Part shown: in pieces, positions 44,927-55,055 of the stretch | How the letters are laid out: the number at the start of each line of letters is the position of its first letter | How positions within the stretch are numbered: the first letter of the stretch is position 1 | NCBI GenBank assembly: GCA_002224055.1 | Contig: AZLU01000055.1 | Span: forward strand, 124,001-188,000 | DNA length: 64,000 nt | Origin: Pezizomycotina sp. ARF18 | Lineage: Eukaryota > Ascomycota | Reading direction: 5' to 3' | Notes under the pieces: generated by a model | Told to the model about the DNA's origin: nothing | The model's input: the letters and a program-made list of their open reading frames with translations, nothing else | Database searches by the model: none | Program-made: the position numbers and the translations under genes

Positions 44927-45551
44927 ATGGAGGTAGCCGGGCTCGCTCTAGGCGTTGCGGGCATTTCGGGAATCTTTCAGGCGTGCCTTGCTGGTTTCGA
45001 CACGATATGCCTTGGTCGCATTACGCCAGAGACCACGAGATTCTCCTAACTAAATTGGAGGTCTAGAAGGTCCGCTTACTACTATGGAGCGAAAAAATCG
45101 GACTGGTACTCAGCGAGAATAGAAAGATCTACATGTAGTATACAGTTGCCCTTCCCAAGGCGATAGTCGTCCGGCGTTCCCTGAACTGCCTCAAAATGAT
45201 TTTTCAGGACGCCCAGGAATTTCATAAGGGTACGGTCTCGACTCCATTTCAAGCGCTGAAACAATAGCGTCTAGTTCGAACCTACCTACGAGTCCGATAT
45301 TTCAAAAAACGTACGCGCGATTCGACAGTGCGACCCGGAGCGTCTGCCAAGCTCCGGCGCAGAAAATTCCGAGAAACATACGAGCGTTCCAATCAAGACT
45401 CTTGCTGAACACAACGGAGGCTTCCTTTACGTCTGTGGCTAGATGGGCTATAATTGATGCGAGAAATTTGAAAAGATGATAGCGACGTTAGAGAGCTCGT
45501 AGACGGGCTTTCATTGGACGTTTCGAGGCGACGACGCCGAAAACCACCAAG
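44927..45551 (+). CDS. HeLo-domain gene, N-terminal part only (runs into the gap)
   Basis: The ATG at 44927 opens MEVAGLALGVAGISGIFQAC and LAGFDTI, the typical beginning of a fungal HeLo domain, continued by HEILLTKLEV, VRLLLWSEKIGLVLSENRK, and FQDAQEFHKG. Near 45450-45520 comes NFEKMIATL, a conserved late helix of the domain. HeLo domains are the membrane-targeting effector part of HET-S and of many fungal NLR-like proteins involved in heterokaryon incompatibility and regulated cell death; what follows here (amyloid motif, kinase or NACHT domain) would lie in or beyond the run of N. The copy looks broken, with a few interruptions, and its right end is not visible, so I cannot say whether it is a working gene. 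Confidence 0.72.
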
Positions 45552-46277
45552 NNNNNNNNNNNNNNNNNNNNNNNNNNNNNNNNNNNNNNNNNNNNNNNNN
45601 NNNNNNNNNNNNNNNNNNNNNNNNNNNNNNNNNNNNNNNNNNNNNNNNNNNNNNNNNNNNNNNNNNNNNNNNNNNNNNNNNNNNNNNNNNNNNNNNNNNN
45701 NNNNNNNNNNNNNNNNNNNNNNNNNNNNNNNNNNNNNNNNNNNNNNNNNNNNNNNNNNNNNNNNNNNNNNNNNNNNNNNNNNNNNNNNNNNNNNNNNNNN
45801 NNNNNNNNNNNNNNNNNNNNNNNNNNNNNNNNNNNNNNNNNNNNNNNNNNNNNNNNNNNNNNNNNNNNNNNNNNNNNNNNNNNNNNNNNNNNNNNNNNNN
45901 NNNNNNNNNNNNNNNNNNNNNNNNNNNNNNNNNNNNNNNNNNNNNNNNNNNNNNNNNNNNNNNNNNNNNNNNNNNNNNNNNNNNNNNNNNNNNNNNNNNN
46001 NNNNNNNNNNNNNNNNNNNNNNNNNNNNNNNNNNNNNNNNNNNNNNNNNNNNNNNNNNNNNNNNNNNNNNNNNNNNNNNNNNNNNNNNNNNNNNNNNNNN
46101 NNNNNNNNNNNNNNNNNNNNNNNNNNNNNNNNNNNNNNNNNNNNNNNNNNNNNNNNNNNNNNNNNNNNNNNNNNNNNNNNNNNNNNNNNNNNNNNNNNNN
46201 NNNNNNNNNNNNNNNNNNNNNNNNNNNNNNNNNNNNNNNNNNNNNNNNNNNNNNNNNNNNNNNNNNNNNNNNNNNNN
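45552..46277. other. Assembly gap (726 N)
   Basis: Undetermined bases. It removes the 3' part of two convergent genes, HeLo from the left and nucleotidyltransferase from the right. The true gap length may differ from the number of N, since the two missing gene parts would normally need more than 726 bases. Confidence 0.95.
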
Positions 46278-47276
46278 AGCCGTCGCGAGCTTGACGGGCA
46301 CATCGCTCTCAGGACTCGACAGCTTCGGGTCGACGGTGTCGTGCTCCATTATTAAATCCAAATCAGCACCGGCCGTACCAATCCGCTCACGTGCGATCCA
46401 AATGGGATCAGCTTGCTCCCTGGTTGCACGCTATTGCACACGCGTTCCAACAGCTCCATGGTCTTCTCTTTTCGCGCTGCTTCTTCTGCCGTTATGTCCA
46501 CCTTGCTAACCTCCTCCAGAGCTACGGACGTAATCTTGTCGTAATCGATGTCGAAGGTCCTGTGCGGTGGCTTCACGCCGGATTGGAACCTGGGGGCGCG
46601 GTGATTATTTGAATTATAGCGACCGCCTCCGTGGTAATTACGGCGGTCGTTGTAGCCCGCGTCCTGCCCGTTTCTGTCGTCCCTCGGCGAATTATTGAAG
46701 GACCGTGCACGTTGATGCTGCGGAGGACCAGCGTGCAGGGAGTTTCCCGGATAATGCGGTGCGCTGCCGTGGCTCCTATGCACGGCGTAGTGGGCCCTGG
46801 GACTGCCTTCAAGCCTTCCGGGGCCGGTAGGTGGTGTTACATGCTGCGGGGAGCTGGCGTCTCTGGGCAGCGGCGGAGGAGCGGCGGCACCAAGAGGTGG
46901 GAAGTCGTGTATGTCTGTGATATCACCTACAAACCGCTGCGGTGGAGGCTCAGTCGGGAAACGGTGAGCTGACGGGGGTGCGGTGGGTGTGGTCCGCCGG
47001 GAAACGGCACCGGATGGTGGTAACGATTTCGGGTGAATTCGAGTTCCAATTTGAGAAAGAGGAGGTCCAGGCGGACCAAAAAATGCTTGCGGGGAGCGTT
47101 GTTGCATACTGGAGGACCGTTAACCCTTCTTTTGTCCATATCTTTCTCCTGGTTCTTCAGTATAAATCCTCTGAGTGTAGACTCCAGGTCGTCGACCTTA
47201 GCGCCTGCTGCGGCTCCAATCCCTGACCTTGGTCCGAAAACGGCCCCATCCCGTTACCCTGGTTCACAAATGCCAT
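46278..47276 (-). CDS. Cid1/Trf4-type nucleotidyltransferase, N-terminal part (cut by the gap)
   Basis: Noncanonical poly(A)/poly(U) polymerase of the Cid1/PAP-associated family. The catalytic entry is clear: CNSVQPGSKLIPFGSHVSGL (the Gly-Ser motif) followed by GADLDLIM, which carries the DxD that binds metal. Before it is a helix (VDITAEEAARKEKTMELLER), and before that about 230 residues rich in Pro, Arg, Gly and Asn (RSFNNSPRDDRNGQDAGYN), probably disordered and RNA-binding. The likely start is the ATG at 47276 (MAFVNQGNGMGPFSDQGQG), leading to KVDDLESTLRGFILKNQEKD; an internal Met at 47107 is less likely. The palm, the third Asp and the PAP-associated domain fall in the gap. Frame changes near 47225, 47120 and 46385. 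These enzymes tail RNAs for decay or surveillance; I cannot tell A from U specificity. Confidence 0.78.
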
Positions 47277-48085
47277 GCTTTCCTCAATTAACCCGGACAT
47301 ATCCAGCCAGGTTGATCTTCTGTTCCTTCAAAGCATTCAACCGTTTAGTTTTGTTCTTTGTGTTGCTTTTGTTTTTTTCTTATCTTGGCGTGGGGTGGCT
47401 ACCTCGACTGTGTGTAACTATTGCCGTAAAACGCATCCACTAGCTTAGAGCAGGTCGTACTCCCTTTCCGTCGGCTATCCTTGACCCAAAAGTCGTTTCT
47501 AGAGAAGTACTTGAATATTCTCTACCACAATTAGAGGAGTTGCTGACTGATGATTACGAGGCGACTGGAAGACACTGGTGGCTGCAATATGATGTCAACC
47601 GTCGCCATAGTAGAACTTTCGTAGGCGTCCAAGGGAGATATTTCGTATACGAGAACGCTCCACAAGCTTGTCGCAATATAGTTTGAGTGATAGAGATCCT
47701 CGATGTTCCTTGACTAGAGTTATCTCTGAAAGGGCCAGTATTTTGCACGGGGGATGATGAAATAAATAAGGTTCAAGTAATTTATTTATTTAGAATTTAA
47801 GAAGTGAAAGTCTAAAGGAAAAAGGCTAAAACGAACAAAGCTCTAGATCTGGGCAGCGGTAAAATTTGGAGGTACACAAAGCGAATCTTGGATTTTAGCG
47901 CCAAGGCCAGTTCCGGCGGTAAGTACAAGAAGCCACCACCCACAATTTAAAATAATAGAATTTACAGAAACAGGAAACATTCCCGTCATCCATCTACATG
48001 CTACAAGTTTGAGCCAAAAAAAAAGAGAACATCACGCTTCCTTCTTCCCTTGCCATCAGTCACCCCACCCCCATTCGCCGTAACA
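47277..48085. other. Intergenic between divergent genes
   Basis: Holds the promoters of the nucleotidyltransferase and EMC10 genes. No gene-like signal. Confidence 0.6.
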
Positions 48086-48777
48086 ATGCGTCTACAAATG
48101 ATAGCAAGCTCTCTCCTGCTCCTCTTTGCCCCGCCTTCTCTCTCGCTGCCACAGCCGCCGACGCGATGACTTCGACACGTTCGATAGGACACCCGCTGAG
48201 ACCATCCTGCTGAAGCGGTGGCCAGTATCAGCCGGCAGCGACGAGTCGAAGCAGGTTACCATCGGCACGATACGCTACTCCGTGAGCGCTAAAACGGGAA
48301 GATACGAGAAAGCGGTGGTCCCCGAGGACGTCGCGAACGACGAGAGGGAGTACTACAGGGTCGGGATAGTGAAAGCGGGGGGTGGGTCGGAGGGTTGTTA
48401 GGGTGTATGTTCTTCTACAGTCATCCTGTTAAAGTTATCGTGCGCTGATAGATATAATTTATTCAATTTTTAGTCCGACCTTCAAGCATCCTTAATCCCC
48501 GAAGTTGCCCTCCGCGTAGATGGAAAAGGCGAAGTCTGGAACGTAAACTACGACGCAATCCGCTCACCAAAAGCTTCCTATTCTTCCGCCTCGGAGCCGA
48601 CAGTGACGGTGGTGACGACGGAAGCCGGGACGATCCCGCACCTCAACAAGCCCGTCGTGCTCACGGCCGAAGGGAAACTGCCGGAGAAGCCGGAGGAGAA
48701 GACGTTCCTCCAAAAGTACTGGTACCTGATACTGGGAGCAATGGTACTGCTATTGCGGCGGCGGAGATGCGAAGTAA
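48086..48777 (+). CDS. EMC10: ER membrane protein complex subunit 10
   Basis: Subunit of the ER membrane complex, which inserts tail-anchored and multi-pass proteins into the ER membrane; EMC10 contributes a lumenal beta-sandwich. The start at 48086 gives a signal peptide (MRLQMIASSLLLLFAPPSLS). The lumenal domain includes TIGTIRYSVSAKTGRYEKAV and YYRVGIVKAGGG, an intron of about 75 bases (near 48401-48473), then LQASLIPEVALRVDGKGEVW. The end carries the fungal EMC10 signature PHLNKPVVLTAEGKLPEKPE, TFLQKYWYLILGAMVLLL (membrane helix) and a terminal GGGDAK with TAA at 48777. About 210 residues, normal for the family. Frame changes near 48160 and 48755. I assign it from memory of fungal EMC10 C-termini, which are distinctive. 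Confidence 0.8.
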
Positions 48778-49626
48778 ATTAGAGGGATAAAGGGGGTTAG
48801 GTTTTTTTTTGAGCATTTTTGTTAAGTATTACGTGTCAATAACATGTATGTTTCAACGGAAAAGAAAGAGTTAATTGAAGATCCAGTGATAAGGAATGCT
48901 CCGGTAAATTGACCCCTTATTAGGGTATCTGGTTGTTAGAAAGGAGGCCCTGACTCGGATCGCCGAGTCAACAAAAACCAATTCTACACAACCACAGGCT
49001 CTATTATACAGGCCAGAGAACAGATGCCGCTGTCACGATAAATGGTGAACAGATGAGACTAATAGGTTTATATTGACGGGCAGATAGTTCCAAATATTTG
49101 CTAGCTTGTCTTAAAAAAAAAAAAAAAAAAAAAAAACGCAGAGCATCTCTAATGACTGATACAAGAGAGAGAAAAAAGCGAGTTTAAAAAAGTTTGGATA
49201 TTAAAATATTAAAAAGGAGGACCTCGTTAAGAACTCCTCCCAAGTTAAAATATAAAGCAAGAAAAAAAAAACTAATGAGAAGTTTTCGGATCCTGACTGA
49301 CTACTGACTGACAGCCACGAAACCCTTAACCTAGCTCATCATGCTCGTGTCCTTTGCCTCCAGAAAAACAACGGTATTACAAAAGATAAGTAAAAGTTAT
49401 AAAATAAATATAAAATCGAAGGACAGTCATCGCATAATTAACGCCAATCCATGAGAGGTATCATATCGTCAAAATATAAAAAGCGCCAAACAGAACATTC
49501 AAAAAATCCCCAAGAAATAAAAAGAGAGAAAAAAGAGTCTTGTCGAGGTAGGAGAAAAACGCCGTGGAACAGTCATTATAAGTGGGAACGCGAAAAGCCG
49601 AATTCTGTGAGAGGGAAGTTTGTGAT
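48778..49626. other. Intergenic between convergent genes
   Basis: Contains an A-run of about 24 (49112-49135) and other A-rich stretches. No supportable gene. Confidence 0.6.
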
Positions 49627-50275
49627 TTAAACAAGCTCGAACTCATCGTCTTCGGAGGTAGAATCCTCAGCCTGGACGACATCGTACTCGGACTTGACAA
49701 GTTTGTCGAGTTCGTTAGCCTCAAATCGCGTAACAGCCAGGTTGAGTGCCTGAGCGAGGATCTGAGAGCCGTAAGTCGGACCACGGGGCTGGTCGTAGGA
49801 GAAAGTCACGCCAGCGAGGGCCTGGTCTCATCTTCGCAAACCGGGCAGCGGCGTTCCGGTTCTTCGTGGGCCATAGCAATCTCCTCGTCGTACTTGGAGT
49901 TACGCGGGGCCCGCATGCTCAAGTTTACCCTATTGTTGAGGCAGTAGTCACAGCAGGAGCGGTGACGGTAAGGGCGGTTTTGCCTAAGACTGTTAAAGAG
50001 AATACCTTGTAAGTAATTATTCATATAATTATATTATAGAGTAAATTAAAAGTAGGCATTGTTTTGAACACACAGCTCACGCTTGTTCAGCAGTTCACGA
50101 CGCTTAGGAGTAACAGAGGCAGAATCCTCCTGCCAGGACCACTCGTCCTTGGGGCGGCCTAGGGCTGCAGCGTCAACGCGCCTGTAGCGGCTCGTTGCTT
50201 CTTCTCGCGAAGGCGGCCGACGGCGTTGCTACGGAGGTCAGATTGATCCACGAAGCCGTCGATAGCAGAAGTCAT
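49627..50275 (-). CDS. Conserved small protein with two Cys pairs, function unknown
   Basis: Start at 50275 (MTSAIDGFVDQSDLRSNAVG). It continues GRLREKKQRA, then YRRVDAAALGRPKDEWSWQE and VTPKRRELLNKRE, an intron with an AT-rich interior (about 50080-50000), then SLRQNRPYRHRSCCDYCLNN, EPERRCPVCEDETRPS, and a helical end VTFSYDQPRGPTYGSQILAQ, ALNLAVTRFEANELDKLV, finishing DDEFELV with TAA at 49627. The two pairs (CDYC and CPVC) would suit a zinc ribbon. The sequence looks strongly conserved (few low-complexity parts) and I have an impression of similar unnamed proteins in other ascomycetes, but I know no function. Frame changes near 50160 and 49825. Confidence 0.72.
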
Positions 50276-53200
50276 TTTAAAAATCGATAGTAAATGTAAG
50301 GTTTCGAATTGGTGTCCAAAGAATAGGATACGGGTAAAAGAAAATCGACCGATTGAAACGCTTTTTAAATATATAGATGTATATGAAACACTGTTGATAA
50401 GGAAAGGCCACGCAGCACCTGGCTCCGGCTTCAAAATGCTACTTTGTAAGGTAATCTGATTGATGATCGAAGACGTAAGATAAGAATTGCTATATATATT
50501 TAGTGTTGAAGAAAAGAAAGAAAGAAAGAAAGAAAGAAAGGATAGAGAGGGAGTGTGGATTATTTATAGAGGTTCAGGAGAAATGGGGTTGATAGAGTCA
50601 ATACCGGTTATGAGTAACACTGCTTATTACAAAGTAGGATTTCGCTCATTAAAGGTACCCTATTATCATCAATTACTTCCAAACGGACCAAACCCCCCAG
50701 AATACCCACAGCGTCCCCAAAGGAGAAGAAGGCAGAGAGAGTATTAATTTTAAAAGGTACATGATCATAGAAGATAATAATAAGGGGGTGGACATCCAGT
50801 AATAGAAAACAACAGTAGTATAAGAGTCAGCAGCCTCCTCCGGGGTTGTTATCCCCCTTCCATGTCCTCCCCGTATTTCAAATGCACTTTTAAGTTTGTA
50901 ATAGTCTATATTTGATAAGATAAGACATTCTTTTATTTATTATAGTAGTAGTAACATTCTAACGTAAAGAGGAAAAAGATAGGGAACAGTAAAGAGATGT
51001 ATAAGTATATATCATTTCGTTTTCGTCTAGTGATAAGTTGTGTTGAGTTGTGATTGTTAATTAAAAATTTAGTGGACGTATTAGGTACCAACCAGGATAG
51101 AAGGTTGTGGAAAAACATCAGTGATACGTGACGGAAAGCACCAGATTGCCACCGCTTCCCTCTCTCTTTTAATACTGAAGTACCTGCAAATTAATGGTCC
51201 ACTTGGTATTGCCCCGTATTTTTTCTAAATCGTGACGTCTCTTTTTGCGGATGGAAGTAGCTATCCGTTGCCAGTTTTCGTGAAACTTCAAACGGTAACT
51301 TTGTGCTCAATGATACATTGTCTATTAAGCTATTAAAATCGCCCTGATACTTGCAGATACACGACCAGAATTGATCCATTCATTCTTTCGTGAATTTGTT
51401 GAGGTTAGCAATTGTAACCCGCAGATAGTGAAGATGGGAATACCTCCCACCTACAATCTCCCGAGCGAGATACCGACTCGACTCCCTAGTTTTTTCCTGA
51501 TATCGGAATCTCGCCTCTCCTAGAAAGTGCACTCTGCTCCACGTTCGGAATCGAACATCGCATATGAAAGATATTGTAGTGTCTAGATAGCTGCTTAAGT
51601 CTAGAGATAAGGCAGTAAACAGGGGAGAATATTAGGTGATTCTCTCGCAAAATAGCCTGATCGCAATAAGCGTGTAGACTTTTACATTAATAGGGAGTGG
51701 CATCGTAGACGTTTTCTATGAACGCAAGTGTAACGCAACCTGAGAAACTTGTTTCTCGCATCAGGGTTCACCGAGGTTCCGAGGTCCCAAAGCGTAGACA
51801 AATAAGGTGCGCATGCAGCTGAGCAAGATGAGAGTAAGTCGTCTTTGGCAGCAGCCCTCGAGTGATTCATCTTTGGCTCAGAATTTTTGTTTATCATCTT
51901 TAATTTCCTCATAATGTCGTGATTTTACCTCTCAAAAAGCCGGGCGAGTCATATGCCTTAGAAAAGCTGAGAGGGCTGCGGCATCATACGAAAGGCTTTA
52001 GGTAAACAAAAAAAAAGGATATCTTTGTCGCGAGGGAATCCCAAGGCACCTCCGGCAGAAGAGCGGCTGCAATCTGCGAGGACCAAAAATTGCTCACTGC
52101 ATGCTGCATAGCCTCTGATTGGGCTGAACCACCCGGTGGCTGAAAAAATACCCCAAAGCAACCACTCCCACAGGGCAAGAATAAGGAAGCGTCAGACCTC
52201 TCTGTACCGTATACTTCTAATAACCTCAACTCGAAAAGGACATTTCATCATGCTTACCTAGTTCATTCCTGTCTTGCACGGAATAACACTCTAACTCTGG
52301 GTTTGGGACCTCGTTAGGGGTTGCATGCTGAGATTTTCTTGCGTAATAATAGGGCCGTGGAGACTCATGCTTACCCCAGCTGTCCTTTTTCCTTTCAAGA
52401 AAGGGTCATGAGGTCACTATTGTGACGTGGTGAGTTTCACCCGCAGCGGCAGTCAATCGGAGACCCAACTCCACCCCAACAAGTTCTATCTAATTGCCCT
52501 GAGACGGAAATTTCACGAGAAACTGGTTTATCCAGCCAATCGATATGCCAGAAATGAGAAAGAAATGTTCAATTTTTCGTAACAGAGATCTGGGTTAGAT
52601 GTGCAATAAGACCGAGCGAGAGCGCGATCGACAGGCGAATAATCCTTCGCCGCGAATTTGCGGACAGCCTTTGGGCTGTGGAGCGATCGATGCCGCATGA
52701 AATTGCAAACGACAGAGCTGGGGGATCTTCTGTCTTCTATGAAGCACCTAAATCTTGAAAAAAGCGGAACAGAAACCAAAAAAAATAAAATAAAAATAAA
52801 AAATAAAAATAAAGGGACAAGACAGTAAGTAATAAGGAGAACTAAAAAAGGAACAAAATTAGAAGAAAGATTATTCGTAGGGCTAGCCGGCTCGCATGTC
52901 GCAATTCTCAGTATCTATTTCTCAATCGTCGTACTCGCTGTCGTCTTCGCCTTCTCTGGAGGGCAATCTCTTGGGGGAACCACCCAAACTGTGCAAAGTT
53001 GACACCAAGCTCACCCTGAGGCAGATCCAGGATCTCTACGCCTTCTCCCCTAAGTGCGTCAGCCTGATGGCGTGCCCCAGAAGGTTGTTCCCTGCCCAAC
53101 TACTCATTAGACTTGCTCTCTTTTTTTAGATATAGTAAAATGGAGTTTAAAGGTTGGGTTAGCGTAGAGGCAGAGGCCAATAACGATACCTCCTTGATAT

Positions 53201-54078
53201 TATACCTGACTGTTTATGATCCGCTGCCATGGCACGTTATCGTTGTTGAACTCAGAGTCGGGAGAATCTGAAGCATTTGGAAGGTGTTTTAGGGCCTCGA
53301 ATTTCTTAATTAGCTTCTCTATTCCCTGGCTTGAGATTTTGCATACCGAATGCCTTACTTACCATGCCGACCTGCGAGGTTCGTTCTGAATGTGATCGTC
53401 AATGTTAGCAGAAACAATGTAGAATATTCTTTATTTAATGTTTCAAGGTGGATTTGCATACGGATATCCAGCAAGCTTTGCGATGTGGCCTTTGTAGTAG
53501 AGCGTTAGCATATATGATTAGGCTAAGAATTGAGTAGTTTCTATTCTCGAGGGAGGAAGATCCTAGATTTTTGTTTGAAACCCACCGTAGGATGTAACCC
53601 GACCGTACGGAACCTCCTGTATAGCTTCGTAAACAGCTTAACGATGGCTCTTAGCTTTAACCCTCAATCTTATGGCATCCGCAAGGGCGGAACTCGTAGA
53701 GGTAAATATACCAACGAAGAAGGCCTCGGCTTCGTCAGAACGTCGACGAGACATTGCAAGAGTAGGGCAATTACTACCGCGGAGTTGATTCCAAAGGAGA
53801 GGTTTTTGGAAAGATGTAGAGGAAGTAACACCAATAGTTCAGAAGAAAAAGAAAAAAAAGCGAAAATGTCTCGATGTGATGGACGGAGTGAGCGTTGGTG
53901 TTGAGAGCGAGGCCGGGTGCTCCCTCCGTAAGCAAAGTAATTGGTGTCTCCGCTAAATGCCGTATAACGCGCGCTGACACATGACCTATGCCAAGAGATT
54001 TTTTTTTTCAATGAAAAGCTGCCAATTTTCTTTTCAGCAACTGCAATTTCGCCTCTTGCATCGACACCAATTCACACA
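50276..54078. other. Long intergenic region, no supportable gene
   Basis: About 3.8 kb. It has a GAAA microsatellite, an A-rich AAAAT repeat (52785-52815), and unconvincing frames at 52896-53129 (Ser-rich opening), 53530-53904 and several others. The frame at 52896 follows a normal-looking start but has no motif and no clear continuation. A gene with many frame breaks could be hidden here; I cannot show one. Confidence 0.45.
50511..50540. repeat. (GAAA)n microsatellite
   Basis: About seven GAAA units upstream of the 49627-50275 gene. The 86-codon frame through it is a by-product. Confidence 0.9.
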
Positions 54079-55055
54079 ATGTCAATGAGCCGAATAGACT
54101 ACCTAGCCGCGAAGTATCTAACAAAAGACGAGCCGAAGAAGAAAAAGAAGAAGAAGGACAAAGGTCTCGGCGATGGCGTCGGCGGTGGAATGATCGTCGA
54201 TGAGGATGCGGACTTCGAGAAGCAGAACGACGATAGCGACGTCGACGATGGGCCGATGGTAGTTGCCGGAAAATCCACCGAATTCCGCAAAATGAAAAGT
54301 CAAACTGGAAGAAGGCCGGTTTCCACGGCTGAAGAAGATGCAGCCGCCGACGCGATCGTAGCCTCAGCTGCGAAGAATGCAGACAAAGCCGCCATTCCGG
54401 ACGACGAGCGGCCCGTAATAGTCGACGAGGATGGGTCGACAATGATGATGGAGTCGGGAGCGTTCGCAGGCTTGCAAACGGCAGAGCAGGTACCGCCGCG
54501 ATGAAGAAGAAGCGCGCCGCGAGATGCGTCATTTGCCGCTGAAACGCCGAAGCGGCCGGAAAGGGCCAAGAAACTATATACCGTGACGCCTCCGGTAGAT
54601 AATAAACGTGGGCATGCGGCGAGCCGAAGCCAGACAAAAAGCAGAGGAAGAAGAGGCGAAAAGCGGGCGGAGAAGGAGAATCTGAGGGGCGTGCGCAAGT
54701 AGCCCAGGCGGAAGAAGCAGGAAGCAACTCGAGGATGCGAAACTCATGCCGTTCTCCAGGGCGTTGCCGACAGGGAGTTGAACGAGGAGCAGGAAGGCGA
54801 CGCAGCGGTGGAACGATCCGCCGCCGAGTTTTGACGAAGACAAAGAAAGGGTTTTCGAAGAGCGGGTTCCCATTGTATAAAGGGCACGCGCCACCGAATC
54901 GGTACGGTATCCTACCGGGTCACAAGTGGGACGGGGTAGACCGGAGCAACGGAACGGAAAAGATGTTCTTCCAGAAAGCAAACGAAAGGAAGGACCGGCA
55001 AGCCATGGAGTATGCATGGGAAATGATGTATAGAACGGTCGATGTTAATCAATAA
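54079..55055 (+). CDS. BUD13: Pre-mRNA-splicing factor BUD13/CWC26
   Basis: Component of the RES complex (retention and splicing) of the activated spliceosome. It opens [15 protein letters not shown] followed by a Lys-rich stretch ([13 protein letters not shown]), as BUD13 proteins do, then an acidic part ([19 protein letters not shown]). The middle carries [10 protein letters not shown] then [17 protein letters not shown], and the end has the diagnostic block [52 protein letters not shown], with the stop at 55055. About 325 residues, right for the family. No intron is needed, yet the frame changes at least four times (near 54500, 54600, 54650 and 54760). Because the protein sequence on both sides stays conserved, indel errors are the simplest cause. 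Confidence 0.9.

Noticed and set aside
50487-50747. 86-codon frame with Lys/Glu repeats
   Set aside because: Produced by the GAAA microsatellite.
51420-51550. Minus-strand tRNA (B-box-like GTTCGATTCC near 51545)
   Set aside because: The bases around it do not form a T-stem and no acceptor stem or A box is found at the right distance.
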